Assembly: GCF_000253255.1 (NCBI RefSeq)
Contig: NC_015580.1
Location: forward strand, 3,609,001-3,673,000
Source: Novosphingobium sp. PP1Y
Lineage (GTDB): Bacteria; Pseudomonadota; Alphaproteobacteria; Sphingomonadales; Sphingomonadaceae
Reading direction: 5' to 3'
Length of the DNA: 64,000 bases
The notes below the pieces were generated by a model that made no database searches, was not told the DNA's origin, and worked only from the letters and a program-made list of their open reading frames with translations. Both the position numbers and the translations under genes were made by a program. Shown piece by piece: positions 25,376-34,844 of the stretch (its first letter is position 1; each line of letters starts with the position of its first letter).

Positions 25376-27700
25376 TCAGTTGCGCAGCGGCTTTCCGGTT
25401 TCAAGCATATGTTCGACCCGCGCAATCGAGCGCGGTTCGCGAACCAGCCGCATGAAGGTCTCGCGCTCAAGCTTGAGCAGTTCCTGCTCGCTCACCGTAT
25501 CGACGAGGTCGGCCTCTCCTCCGGTCAGCACGGTGGCCAGGGCATCGGAAACGACCATGTCGTAATCGGTCGCCATTCCGCGCTTGTGGAAGCCTTGCGC
25601 CGCCATGTTGAGCGCGACGTGCCCGCCCTCGCCCGGCAACCTGAACTCGGGCGCTTCGGGGGGCGCGTAGCCTTCCACCAGCGAAAGCGCCTTCTGCTTG
25701 GCATCGTGAAGCAGGCGGTCGCGGTTCATGGTGATGCCGTCATGCGGGCGCAGGAACAGCATTTCCTTCGCCTGCGCCGCAGACTTGGAAACAGTCGCGG
25801 TCGAGACCGTCTCGAACACCTTGGCGACGGCGGGCATCGGCCCCTTGGGCATCATGGGCGCCTTGCGCGCGCGGTCGATCATCTCGCCATTGCCACCCCA
25901 GCCGGGGATCAGGCCGACGCCGCATTCGACGAGGCCGGTGTAGAGTTCGGCATGGGCCTGGATCGCATCGCAGTGCAGCAGGATCTCGCACCCGCCGCCC
26001 ACGGCCAGACCGGCAGGTGCTCCCACCACCGGGAAGGGCGCGTACTTGAGGCCCTTGTAGGCCATCTGCCCGCCGGCCACGAGCTTCTCGACCTCACCAT
26101 AGGCGGCGATATTGATCGCGAAGAGGGCAAGCCCGAGGTTGGCGCCAGCCGAGAAGCTGTCGGCGTCGTTATAGACGACGAGCGCCTTGAACCTGGCGGA
26201 AACGAGCGGGATCGCCTCGACGATCAGCTTCATCACGTCGCCGTCGAGCGCATTCATCTTGCCGGTGAATTCGAGGCAGGCCACTCCGTCGCCGACATCC
26301 CACAGGGCTGCCGAGCCGTTCTTGAGCAGCGGCCCGGAGGCGAGCTTGACGTCTGCCAGACGCAGCACGCCTTCGGGGCGCACGACATCGTGATACTCGC
26401 CGTCAAGGCCAAGGAACTGGCGCTTGCCGTCCTCGATGCGATAGAAGGTGCGCTCTCCTGCCAGCCTGAGGATCTCGGGAACGGGCTTGCCTTCAGCCTC
26501 GAGCCTTTCGGCAAGATACTGCGCGCCCAGCGTGTCGATCATTTCGAACGGCCCGGACTTCCAGTTGTAGCCCAGCTTCATGGCGTCATCGACGGCCACG
26601 ACATCGGCGGCGGCAGACGGCACCAAGGCGGCGGCATAAGCCAGCGTCCCGCCCAGGATCGCCCAGGCATATTCGCCCACCACGCCCCTGGTTTCGACCA
26701 GCGCCCGCAGGTCCCCCTTGGCTGCGCGACCCGAAGGGCCGCGGGCGCTGGTCTTCTCGCGGTATTCACCGGTCGCAAGGTCAAGAGCCTCCTTGCGGCG
26801 ACCCATGTCCCTATTGAGGCGGTAGAAACCGCCCTTGCCCTTGCGGCCGGTGAATCCCTCGGAAATCAACTTCTCGATAAGCGGATGGCTGCGCGCGATC
26901 TCCTGATAGGGATCGTCCTTGGGCAGCGTGGAAGTCAGGCTCGCCTGCAAGTGCGGCATCAGGTCGATGCCCACGAGATCGACCAGACCGAAAATGCCGG
27001 TCTTGGGCACGCCCATCGGCTTGCCGGCGATCGCGTCGGCCTGCTCGACGGTGAGCCCCATGTCGAAAGCGGCATTGAGGCCGAGCTGGATCCAGTACGT
27101 GCCGATGCGATTGGCGATGAAGCCCGGCGTGTCCTTGGCATGGACCACCGTCTTGCCCATCGCGACATCGGCGAAGCGCTCCACCTTGTCCGCCACGGCC
27201 CCATCGGTCGCGGGACCGGTAACGATTTCCAGCAGGCGCATGTAGCGCGGCGGATTGAAGAAGTGGGTGATCAGGAAATCGCGCTTGAAGCCGTCCGAAC
27301 GCCCTTCGACGAGATGGGCAAGCGGGATGGTCGACGTGTTCGACGAGACCGCCGTACCCTCGCGCTTGACCGCTTCCAGCTTGGCATAGAGGCCCTGCTT
27401 GATGTCGAGCCGCTCGATCACCGCCTCGATCACCCAGTCGCATTCGGCGACCTTGTCGAGATGGTCCTCGATGTTGCCGGTCTCGACCAGCTTGGCCGCA
27501 GCCTTCGACATGAAGGGCGCAGGCTCGGTCTTGAGCATGCGCGCCACCGCGCCTTCGGCGATGGCGTTGCGATTCTCGCCGTCCTTGGGGACGATGTCGA
27601 GCAGGACGACCGGCACACCGGCATTGGCGACCTGGGCGGCGATTCCGGCACCCATGGTACCGGCGCCGATGACGCAGACTTTCCGGATGGTATCGTTCAT
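25376..27700 (-). CDS. 3-hydroxyacyl-CoA dehydrogenase / enoyl-CoA hydratase fusion
   Basis: A bifunctional beta-oxidation enzyme of 774 residues. The dehydrogenase half comes first (NAD-binding GAGTMGAGIAAQVANAG near residue 10; substrate motif LITHFFNPPRYMRLLEIV) and the hydratase half last (CLEFTGKMNALDGDV; APAGLAVGGGCEILLHCD), the reverse of E. coli FadB. ATG 27700 overlaps the upstream thiolase stop (ATGA), so the two are translationally coupled and probably form a trifunctional-type complex. It is similar to multifunctional proteins of other alphaproteobacteria. Confidence 0.94.
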   Translation of the reverse strand: MNDTIRKVCVIGAGTMGAGIAAQVANAGVPVVLLDIVPKDGENRNAIAEGAVARMLKTEPAPFMSKAAAKLVETGNIEDHLDKVAECDWVIEAVIERLDIKQGLYAKLEAVKREGTAVSSNTSTIPLAHLVEGRSDGFKRDFLITHFFNPPRYMRLLEIVTGPATDGAVADKVERFADVAMGKTVVHAKDTPGFIANRIGTYWIQLGLNAAFDMGLTVEQADAIAGKPMGVPKTGIFGLVDLVGIDLMPHLQASLTSTLPKDDPYQEIARSHPLIEKLISEGFTGRKGKGGFYRLNRDMGRRKEALDLATGEYREKTSARGPSGRAAKGDLRALVETRGVVGEYAWAILGGTLAYAAALVPSAAADVVAVDDAMKLGYNWKSGPFEMIDTLGAQYLAERLEAEGKPVPEILRLAGERTFYRIEDGKRQFLGLDGEYHDVVRPEGVLRLADVKLASGPLLKNGSAALWDVGDGVACLEFTGKMNALDGDVMKLIVEAIPLVSARFKALVVYNDADSFSAGANLGLALFAINIAAYGEVEKLVAGGQMAYKGLKYAPFPVVGAPAGLAVGGGCEILLHCDAIQAHAELYTGLVECGVGLIPGWGGNGEMIDRARKAPMMPKGPMPAVAKVFETVSTATVSKSAAQAKEMLFLRPHDGITMNRDRLLHDAKQKALSLVEGYAPPEAPEFRLPGEGGHVALNMAAQGFHKRGMATDYDMVVSDALATVLTGGEADLVDTVSEQELLKLERETFMRLVREPRSIARVEHMLETGKPLRN

Positions 27701-28833
27701 TGCGCCGACTCCAGGATCGTGGCGATGCCCTGCCCGCCGCCGATGCACTGCGTGGCCAGCGCATACTTGCCGCCTTCGCGCTTCAGCAGCGCCGCGGCCT
27801 TGCCGACGATGCGCGCGCCGGTTGCGCCGAGCGGGTGCCCGATGGCGATGGCGCCGCCGTCGATGTTGGTCCTCGCGGCATCGAGGCCGAGGTCGGTCAT
27901 GCAGGCGATCGCCTGCGAGGCGAAGGCCTCGTTAAGCTCGACCACGTCGAGGTCGCCCGCCGTGATGCCTGCGCGCTCCATCGCCTTCCTGCTGGAGAGG
28001 ATCGGTCCGAGCCCCATCGTTTCGGGCGCGCAACCGGAGATCGCCACCGACTTGATACGGGCGAGAATCGGCAGATCGTGCTTGCGGGCATAGTCCTCGG
28101 TGCAGACCAGCACCGCGCTGGCGCCGTCAGTCAGCGGAGAGGATGTGCCGGCGGTGACCGAACCCCTGGCATCGAAGGCAGGCTTGAGCCCGGCAAGGTC
28201 CTCGGCCGTGGTACCCGGACGGATCGTGCCGTCCTCGCTCACAGTGCCGCCCTTGGTCGTGATCGGCACGATCTCGTCGGCGAACTTGCCGGCCTCGCGC
28301 GCCGCGGCCGCCCGCTTCTGGCTTTCGACGGCCAGGGCTTCCTGCGCATCGCGGCCGATCTGGTACTTCGCGGCGACGTTCTCAGCCGTTTCGCCCATCG
28401 ATATGTAGGCGGCGCTCTTTTCGGCAAGGGCGCGGTTGGGCATGGGGTTGAAGCCCATCATCGGCACCCGGCTCATCGATTCTACGCCTGCGCAGATGAA
28501 GACTTCACCCGCGCCCACGGCAATCTGGCCCATGGCGATGTGGATCGCGCTCATCGACGAACCGCAGAAGCGGTTCACCGTCATCCCGCCCACCGAGATC
28601 GGCAGGTCGGCCAGCAGGCCGATCAGGCGGGCCACGTTGAGGCCCTGTTCGCCTTCGGGGAAGGCGCAGCCGACAATCAGGTCCTCGACGTCGGACGGTT
28701 CGACCCCGGTCTTGTCGATCAACCCGCGAATCACCTGCGCGGCAAGGTCGTCAGGCCGGACCCGGGCAAGCGCGCCCTTGTTGGCCAGGTGAAACGGGGA
28801 ACGGGCGAAACCCGCAATCACGACGCTTTGCAT
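27697..28833 (-). CDS. acetyl-CoA acyltransferase (thiolase)
   Basis: A 378-residue thiolase for the last step of beta-oxidation. The acylated Cys is C90 in VNRFCGSSMSA; the C-terminal motifs NEAFASQA, GGAIAIGHPLGATGAR and CIGGGQGIA supply the active-site His and second Cys. ATG 28833 is preferred to an upstream in-frame start at 28884 because the sequence there begins with non-homologous residues. It is first in the leftward operon and divergent from the fadL side; the promoter should lie in 28834-29020. Confidence 0.95.
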   Translation of the reverse strand: MQSVVIAGFARSPFHLANKGALARVRPDDLAAQVIRGLIDKTGVEPSDVEDLIVGCAFPEGEQGLNVARLIGLLADLPISVGGMTVNRFCGSSMSAIHIAMGQIAVGAGEVFICAGVESMSRVPMMGFNPMPNRALAEKSAAYISMGETAENVAAKYQIGRDAQEALAVESQKRAAAAREAGKFADEIVPITTKGGTVSEDGTIRPGTTAEDLAGLKPAFDARGSVTAGTSSPLTDGASAVLVCTEDYARKHDLPILARIKSVAISGCAPETMGLGPILSSRKAMERAGITAGDLDVVELNEAFASQAIACMTDLGLDAARTNIDGGAIAIGHPLGATGARIVGKAAALLKREGGKYALATQCIGGGQGIATILESAQ

Positions 28834-29024
28834 GCATTCTCTCCATGGCGGACGGGCCTCAAGAATCCGGACCGTTCGAAACATCTTCCCTTAAGGTGCG
28901 ATTCTTTCCCTATACGTCAAGCAAATTTTCGGTTATCTCGAGTCCATACCCGGCCCCAGATCGAAGACGTCTGCCAGCAAGCGGCGCGAAACCGGGCTTC
29001 GGGAGAGAGATGGAAAGGTCGCAC

Positions 29025-29462
29025 ATGAGAATCACGAAACATGCGGCAGTGGCATTTGTTGCCGCCATTGCTGCAGTTCCGGTCACGGCATCCGCCGCAT
29101 CGCCGGACTCGGTACTGGGAATGTGGCGCACACCGTCGAAGCACGGCGTCGTCGAGATCGCGCGCTGCGGAACCTCGATCTGCGGGACGCTCCTCGAATC
29201 CGACAACATCCGGCGCAATCCGGAGATGCGGGACGAGAACAACAAGGACGAGGCCAAGCGCAACCGCCGCCTCAAGGGCCTGCAGATCCTGGGCGGCTTC
29301 GATCGCGACGCGGCCAAGTGGACCGGCGGCACGATCTACAACCCGGAAGACGGCGGCACCTACAAGGCCACGATCACACCGGCCGGTGCAGACACCCTCA
29401 AGCTCAAGGGCTGCATCGTCTGGCCCTTGTGCAAGACCCAGACCTGGACGCGGATCAACTGA
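29025..29462 (+). CDS. secreted DUF2147 protein
   Basis: A 145-residue exported protein. A signal peptide is obvious (MRITKHAAVAFVAAIAAVPVTASAA), followed by a domain of the DUF2147 type: VLGMWRTPSKHGVVEIARCG, LQILGGFDRD, WTGGTIYNPEDGGTYKA and a Cys-containing end (LKGCIVWPLCKTQTWTR), likely a small beta-barrel. Function unknown. A second ATG 15 nt upstream (29010) is possible; ATG 29025 has GGAAAGG about 6 nt before it. It precedes fadL by 53 nt and may share its promoter. Confidence 0.85.
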   Translation: MRITKHAAVAFVAAIAAVPVTASAASPDSVLGMWRTPSKHGVVEIARCGTSICGTLLESDNIRRNPEMRDENNKDEAKRNRRLKGLQILGGFDRDAAKWTGGTIYNPEDGGTYKATITPAGADTLKLKGCIVWPLCKTQTWTRIN

Positions 29463-29515
29463 TGCGTCCGGGCGTTACCAGACAATACAAGAAATTGAAT
29501 TCGGGAGAGTTTCGA

Positions 29516-30814
29516 ATGAAGATGACGTCCGGCCGCGTATTCCTTTCCAGCGCGGTATCCTTCGTTGCCATGGCCGTCGCAGGATCGGCCCACGCCCAGG
29601 CATTCTACCTCCAGGAACAGTCCGTACGCGGCCAGGGCCGAGCCTTTTCCGGTGAGGCCGCCGACACCGGCGTCGATTCGCTGTGGTGGAACCCGGCCTC
29701 GATCGCCGGCATGGAAGGCGGTGAAGCTGCGGTTCATGCCAGCGCCATCCTTCCGCGCGGCAAGGTTTCCGACAATGGCACCGTGATCGTCCGACCGGCC
29801 TCGGCCCCCGCCTCCGTCGGCGGCGACCCGGTCGAGAAGAACCCGATCGACAACGGCGTGCTGCCTTCCGGCGCGATCGCCTACGGCTTCGGCAAGGTCG
29901 CGGTGGGCCTCGCCGTCAGCGCTCCCTACAACTTCACCACCAATTACGCAGAGGACAGCTGGGCCCGCTACACCGCGGACAAGACCAAGCTGCGCACCTT
30001 CGACATCCAGCCGACGCTGGCCGTTGCCGTGACGCCCGAGCTGTACCTTGGCGCCGCGCTCAACATCGAGCACGCCGATGCCACCCTGGGCAATTACCTG
30101 CCGAACCTATCCGCCCTGCTGCCCGACGGGCACCAGACCCTGTCCGGCAAGGGCTGGGACATGGGCTGGTCGGTCGGCGCCCAGTATCACACCGGTCCGT
30201 TGTCGCTTGGCGTCTCCTACAAGTCGAGCATCAAGCATAAGCTCAAGGGCACGGTCCTGACCGAAGGCCTGCTTGGCCCGCTTGCCGGCCAAAACGGCGA
30301 GATCGCCACGCGCGCCACTTTCAGCACGCCGTGGCAGGCAATCGGCAGCATCCGCTACAATGCGACCGACCGGCTGACGCTGAACGCGCAGGTCGTACGG
30401 TATGGCTGGAGCAAGTTCGACACCATCGATCTCGGCGCGCCGATCAACGCCTCGATCCCCGAGGACTACAAGAACAGCTGGAGCTATGCGGCGGGCATCG
30501 ACTACCTGGTCAATCCCGAGTGGACCGTGCGCGCCGGCGTCCAGTACGGCGGAACCCCAACGCGCGACGGCGAACGTGACGCCCGCGTGCCGGACAGCAA
30601 CCGCTGGAACTTCTCGGCCGGTACCAGCTACGCTGTCAGCAAGGCCATCACCGTCGATGCTGCCGCTTCGTACATCTCGTTCAAGGATGCCGCGATCGAC
30701 CGCACGACCGCCGCTTATGCAGGAACCGCGGCACAGACGCCGATCCTGGTGAACGGCACGCTCACAGACGCATCCGCGCTCGTCTTTTCCCTCGGCGCGC
30801 GGGTGAAGTTCTGA
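29516..30814 (+). CDS. fadL: FadL/OmpP1-family outer-membrane fatty acid transporter
   Basis: FadL-family beta barrels carry long-chain fatty acids and other hydrophobic compounds across the outer membrane. The 432-residue precursor has a signal peptide (ending AGSAHAQA), then the FadL start pattern (FYLQEQSVRGQGRAFSGEAADTGVDSLWWNPA, with the hatch-domain-like N-terminus), many alternating beta strands and a terminal Phe (LGARVKF), typical of outer-membrane barrels. ATG 29516 has CGGGAGAG 6 nt upstream. Its stop overlaps the start of the acyl-CoA ligase, which suggests coupled uptake and activation. Confidence 0.93.
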   Translation: MKMTSGRVFLSSAVSFVAMAVAGSAHAQAFYLQEQSVRGQGRAFSGEAADTGVDSLWWNPASIAGMEGGEAAVHASAILPRGKVSDNGTVIVRPASAPASVGGDPVEKNPIDNGVLPSGAIAYGFGKVAVGLAVSAPYNFTTNYAEDSWARYTADKTKLRTFDIQPTLAVAVTPELYLGAALNIEHADATLGNYLPNLSALLPDGHQTLSGKGWDMGWSVGAQYHTGPLSLGVSYKSSIKHKLKGTVLTEGLLGPLAGQNGEIATRATFSTPWQAIGSIRYNATDRLTLNAQVVRYGWSKFDTIDLGAPINASIPEDYKNSWSYAAGIDYLVNPEWTVRAGVQYGGTPTRDGERDARVPDSNRWNFSAGTSYAVSKAITVDAAASYISFKDAAIDRTTAAYAGTAAQTPILVNGTLTDASALVFSLGARVKF

Positions 30815-32520
30815 TGAGCGCCGCGGAGACGATCGGCGGGACCCCCTTGGGGGACAAGGCTCGCCCGGCACAACCCTCCTCCTCCCAGCTGCCGGAAGAG
30901 ATGCCGCCGATCGCTCCGCGGTTGCTTACCGACCTGCTCGACCACGCGGTCGCGCATCATGGTGAGTGGCCCGCCATAGATTTCATGGGCCGCAAGTGGA
31001 CTTACGCCGAAGTCGGCGAGCTGGCGCGCAAGGCCGCGCGCGGGCTCCAGGACCTTGGCGTCAAGCCGGGTACGCGGGTCGGGCTGTGCCTGCCCAACAC
31101 GCCCTATTACGTGATCTGCTACTTCGCGATCCTGCGCATCGGCGCGGTCGTGGTGAACTTCAATCCGCTCTACACCGAGCGCGAGATGGAGCACCTCGTC
31201 GAGGATTCGGGTGCCAGCGTGCTGATCGCCTCTGACCTGGCCCTGTCGCTGCCCAAGATCGCGCCGCTGGTCGGCAAGGGCAGCCTGTCACGGGTGATCG
31301 TGTGCCCCTTCGCCGACGCCCTGCCAACTTTCAAGCGCCGCGCCTTCCAGTTGCTCAAGCGCAAGGACATCGCGCATGAGCCGCACGACCTGCGCTTCGT
31401 GCGCTTTGCCGACCTGATCGCGCGCGATGCCGACCCCGATCCGGTCAAGCGCGATCCCGGCGACCTGGCCGTGCTGCAATATACCGGCGGCACCACCGGC
31501 GTGCCCAAGGGCGCAATGCTCAGCCACGCCAATCTCGCCGCCAACAGCGCCCAGATGATCGCCCACGTCGGCCACATGCCCGACGAACAGGAGCGCACGC
31601 TGGGCGTCCTGCCGCTGTTCCACGTCTTCGCACTGACGACGGTGCTGAACTACTCGGTCGATACCGCGGCAGAGATGATCCTCCTGCCGCGCTTCGAGAT
31701 GAAGTCCTTCCTCGCCACCGCGCGGCGCACCAGGCCGACGCAGTTCTTCGGGGTGCCCACGCTCTACACCGCGCTAAACCACGTGAAGCTGCACGGCGAG
31801 TTCGACAGCGTGCGCGTATGCATCTCGGGCGGCGCGCCGCTTCCGCTCGAAGTGCGCCAGCGTTTCGAGGAGCACACCGGGGTCAAGGTCGTCGAAGGCT
31901 ACGGCCTCTCCGAAGCTTCCCCGATCATCGCCTGCAATCCGCTGGAAGGCGTCATCAAGGAAAACTCCTGCGGCCCGGCCTTCCCGGGCACCGCGCTGGA
32001 GATCCGCGATCCCGACAATCTCCACAAGGTGCTCGCCACCGGGGAGAAGGGCGAAGTCTGCGCGCGCGGCCCCCAAGTGATGAAGGGGTACTGGAACCGG
32101 CCCGAAGAATCGGAAAAGACGTTCATTTACGGCGCCCTGCGGACAGGAGACATTGGCTATCTCGACGCAGACGGCTATCTGTTCCTCGTCGACAGGATCA
32201 AGGACCTGATCCTGTGTGGGGGTTACAACGTCTATCCGCGCGTGATCGAGGATGCCATCTACGAGCATCCGATGGTCGCGGAAGCGATCGTCATCGGCAT
32301 TCCCGATGCCTATCGCGGGCAGGCCCCCAAGGCTTTCGTCGCATTGCACAAGGGGGATATCTTGAGCGAGGAAGAATTGCTGGAATTTCTGAAGCCGCGG
32401 CTGAACAAGATCGAGATGCCCTCGGCCATCGAATTCCGGGAATCGCTGCCCAAGACCCTCGTCGGCAAGCTTTCCAAGAAGGAACTGGTGGCCGAAGAAG
32501 ACGCGAAGCGCGCACCATGA
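30814..32520 (+). CDS. long-chain fatty acid-CoA ligase
   Basis: A 568-residue AMP-binding enzyme that activates fatty acids via acyl-adenylate. The P-loop motif is YTGGTTGVPKGAML, followed by VEGYGLSEASP and, near the C-terminus, LFLVDRIKDLILCGGYNVYPRVIE and the catalytic Lys context PKTLVGKLSKKEL. The length and motifs fit the FadD group. ATG 30814 overlaps the fadL stop (TGATG), and its own stop overlaps the MerR start. With fadL this forms an uptake-activation unit. Confidence 0.94.
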   Translation: MSAAETIGGTPLGDKARPAQPSSSQLPEEMPPIAPRLLTDLLDHAVAHHGEWPAIDFMGRKWTYAEVGELARKAARGLQDLGVKPGTRVGLCLPNTPYYVICYFAILRIGAVVVNFNPLYTEREMEHLVEDSGASVLIASDLALSLPKIAPLVGKGSLSRVIVCPFADALPTFKRRAFQLLKRKDIAHEPHDLRFVRFADLIARDADPDPVKRDPGDLAVLQYTGGTTGVPKGAMLSHANLAANSAQMIAHVGHMPDEQERTLGVLPLFHVFALTTVLNYSVDTAAEMILLPRFEMKSFLATARRTRPTQFFGVPTLYTALNHVKLHGEFDSVRVCISGGAPLPLEVRQRFEEHTGVKVVEGYGLSEASPIIACNPLEGVIKENSCGPAFPGTALEIRDPDNLHKVLATGEKGEVCARGPQVMKGYWNRPEESEKTFIYGALRTGDIGYLDADGYLFLVDRIKDLILCGGYNVYPRVIEDAIYEHPMVAEAIVIGIPDAYRGQAPKAFVALHKGDILSEEELLEFLKPRLNKIEMPSAIEFRESLPKTLVGKLSKKELVAEEDAKRAP

Positions 32521-32969
32521 GCGAAAGCGGGGCAAGCGAAAAGGCGGACGTGCAGCTGCCCGACATGCTGGGCATCCACGAGGCGGCAGAGCATCTCGAC
32601 GTCACCATGCGCACCTTGCGCTTCTACGAGGACAAGGGCCTGATCGCGCCCCAGCGCGTGGGCACCACGCGGATCTACGGCAAGCGCGAGATCGGGCGCA
32701 TGCAGCTGATCCTGCGCGGCAAGCGGCTGGGCTTCAGCATCCGCGAGATCAAGGAATTTCTCGATCTCTACGACGTCGACCCCGAACATGTCGAACAGGT
32801 CCGCAACCTTCTCGGCAAGGTGAGCGACCGGATCGCGGAACTGCGCCGCCAGAAGCGGGCGATCGAACAGACCCTGACCGAACTGCGCCTGATCGAACAG
32901 CAGTCGAAAGACTGGCTCGATGGGGCGAAAGGCACGGCCCAGCCGAAATCGCAAGGTAACAATGACTGA
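32517..32969 (+). CDS. MerR-family regulator, LiuR-like
   Basis: A 150-residue regulator with an N-terminal MerR helix-turn-helix and wing (LGIHEAAEHLDVTMRTLRFYEDKGLIAPQRVGTTRIYGKREIGRM) and a C-terminal antiparallel coiled coil (VRNLLGKVSDRIAELRRQKRAIEQTLTELRLIEQQ). The motif LRFYEDKGLI and the IREIKEFLDLYD spacer match the LiuR/PsrA-type group that controls acyl-CoA and branched-chain amino-acid catabolism. It is embedded by overlaps between the ligase and thioesterase genes, so it probably represses its own operon and perhaps the divergent beta-oxidation operon, sensing an acyl-CoA. No metal-binding cysteines. Confidence 0.9.
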   Translation: MSESGASEKADVQLPDMLGIHEAAEHLDVTMRTLRFYEDKGLIAPQRVGTTRIYGKREIGRMQLILRGKRLGFSIREIKEFLDLYDVDPEHVEQVRNLLGKVSDRIAELRRQKRAIEQTLTELRLIEQQSKDWLDGAKGTAQPKSQGNND

Positions 32970-33840
32970 TCCGAGGACCTTCGCCGTTGAGGAGCTGCGC
33001 AAACTGCTGCTCGTCGAGGAAATCGACACGGACCTGTTCCGCGGCGCAGCGGCGCCGGACAGCCCCGGACGCGTATTCGGCGGTCAGGTGATCGCGCAGG
33101 CCCTGGCTGCGGCGGCGAAAGAACTGCGCGAAGACCATCACGCGCATTCGCTCCACGCGTACTTCATGCGTCCCGGCGATATGTTGCGACCGATCATCTA
33201 CCGTGTCCTGCGCGACTTCGATGGCGGCACTTTCGCCAATCGCCGTGTCGTCGCCATGCAGGGCGGCAACCCGATCCTCAACCTCGCAGCCTCGTTCCAG
33301 CGCCCTGAGGACGGCTTCTCGCATGCCGCGCCGATGCCAGAGGTCTATGCCCCCGAGCAGTGCCCGGACATGCAGGACGTGCTGCGCAAGAAGGGGGCGC
33401 CCCTGCCCAAGCACCTGCAGGATCGCCTGGCTGCATTCGAAATCAGACCCGGTCCGCCCAGTTCCAATGTCGTCGACGGCGTCGGCGTGCCTTCGCAATA
33501 CCTTTGGTTCCGCCTTGCCGGACCGATCGGCGGAGACCCCGCGGTGCATCGCATTGTCACGGCCTACGCAAGCGACTTCGCGCTGCTGACGACGGCGGTC
33601 CTGCCGCACGATATCAAGTTCTTCTCGCCGCAGTTGCAGGCCGCCAGCCTCGATCACGCAGTATGGTTCCACCGAACGCCGCCGGTGGATGACTGGCTGC
33701 TCTATTACATGGACAGCCCGTGGTCCGGGCACGCCCGGGGCTTCGCCCGCGGAACCATCTACGACCGCGCCGGTACCATGGTCGCCAGCGTCGCCCAGGA
33801 AGGCCTCTGCCGCCGCCGCGAACCTCCGGGCGAGACTTGA
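32962..33840 (+). CDS. tesB: acyl-CoA thioesterase II
   Basis: A 292-residue double-hotdog thioesterase that hydrolyses acyl-CoA to free acid and CoA. Family features: VFGGQVIAQALAAA near residue 36, HSLHAYFMRPGD, YRVLRDFDGGTFANRRVVAMQGG, and in the second half VPHDIKFF-like sequence plus HAVWFHRTPPVDDWLLYYMDSPWSG and ARGTIYDRAGTMVASVAQEGL. ATG 32962 overlaps the MerR stop by 8 nt with AAGGTAA upstream. It is last in the four-gene overlapping chain, where it may relieve CoA sequestration. Confidence 0.95.
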   Translation: MTDPRTFAVEELRKLLLVEEIDTDLFRGAAAPDSPGRVFGGQVIAQALAAAAKELREDHHAHSLHAYFMRPGDMLRPIIYRVLRDFDGGTFANRRVVAMQGGNPILNLAASFQRPEDGFSHAAPMPEVYAPEQCPDMQDVLRKKGAPLPKHLQDRLAAFEIRPGPPSSNVVDGVGVPSQYLWFRLAGPIGGDPAVHRIVTAYASDFALLTTAVLPHDIKFFSPQLQAASLDHAVWFHRTPPVDDWLLYYMDSPWSGHARGFARGTIYDRAGTMVASVAQEGLCRRREPPGET

Positions 33841-33871
33841 TTACTGTGTGCATCTCTCTAGTCACGAGGCC

Positions 33872-34840
33872 ATGCAGAAGACCAGCAGCCCGGTAGAAGA
33901 CATTGTCGCAGGGATGATCCACGTTCCCGGCGGAACTTTCACGATGGGATCGGAAAACTTCTATCCCGAGGAAATGCCGCTTCGGCGGGTGAAGGTCGAT
34001 CCGTTCTGGATCGACGAAACCCCCGTGACCAATCGCGAATTCGCCCGCTTCGTCGAAGCAACCGGCTACGTCACCGTGGCCGAGATCGCTCCCGACCCGA
34101 AGGACTATCCCGGCATGTTGCCGGGAATGGACAAGGCGGGATCGCTGGTCTTTCACAAGACCGCCACACCGGTCGACACCAGTAACCCGGCCAACTGGTG
34201 GTCGTTCGTCTTCGGAGCCGACTGGTGCCACCCGCTCGGCCCGGACAGCAATCTCGACGAACTCTGGGATCACCCGGTGGTCCATATCGCCTATGCCGAT
34301 GCAGAGGCCTATGCGAAGTGGGCCGGCAAGGCACTGCCGACCGAGGCCGAATTCGAGTTCGCCGCGCGTGGCGGCCTTGAGGGCAAGGACTACGCCTGGG
34401 GCGACGAACTGGCCCCGGACGGCGCGATGATGGCGAATTACTGGCAGGGCCTGTTTCCCTTCGCCAACCAGTGCCTCGATGGATGGGAAAGAACTTCGCC
34501 GGTCAGGACCTTCCCGGCCAACGGCTACGGCCTCTACGACATGATCGGCAACACCTGGGAATGGACCGCCGACTGGTGGTCGGAACGCCCGCAGACCGTC
34601 GCCAAGAAGAAGCCCAGCGCCTGCTGCGTGATGGAAAATCCGCGCGGAGCGAAGCTCAAGGACAGCTACGATCCGGTCCAGCCGGGTGTCAGGATTGGCC
34701 GCAAGGTGCTCAAGGGCGGATCGCACTTGTGCGCCGCCAACTACTGCCAGCGCTACCGCCCCGCCGCGCGCCACCCCGAAATGATCGACAGCGCCACGAC
34801 GCATATCGGATTTCGCTGCGTGGTGCGCGACAGGGCCTGA
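33872..34840 (+). CDS. formylglycine-generating enzyme (SUMF1 family)
   Basis: A 322-residue FGE-sulfatase-fold protein. True FGEs oxidise a Cys in sulfatases to formylglycine using a copper site of two cysteines. Here both are present, Cys287 and Cys292 in GGSHLCAANYCQRYRPAAR, matching the human FGE pattern CxxxxC. Other markers: FTMGSENFYPEEMP, DETPVTNREFARFV, HVPGG, WTADWW and IGFRCV. Start ATG 33872 has GAGGC 1-5 nt upstream. No sulfatase gene is in the window, so its substrate is elsewhere. It follows tesB by 31 nt. Confidence 0.9.
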   Translation: MQKTSSPVEDIVAGMIHVPGGTFTMGSENFYPEEMPLRRVKVDPFWIDETPVTNREFARFVEATGYVTVAEIAPDPKDYPGMLPGMDKAGSLVFHKTATPVDTSNPANWWSFVFGADWCHPLGPDSNLDELWDHPVVHIAYADAEAYAKWAGKALPTEAEFEFAARGGLEGKDYAWGDELAPDGAMMANYWQGLFPFANQCLDGWERTSPVRTFPANGYGLYDMIGNTWEWTADWWSERPQTVAKKKPSACCVMENPRGAKLKDSYDPVQPGVRIGRKVLKGGSHLCAANYCQRYRPAARHPEMIDSATTHIGFRCVVRDRA

Positions 34841-34844
34841 CCTC

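Noticed and set aside
25310..28093. 927-codon open frame on the plus strand
   Set aside because: It is antisense to the beta-oxidation genes, is rich in His, Arg and Gly and matches no family; long antisense frames are expected at this GC content.
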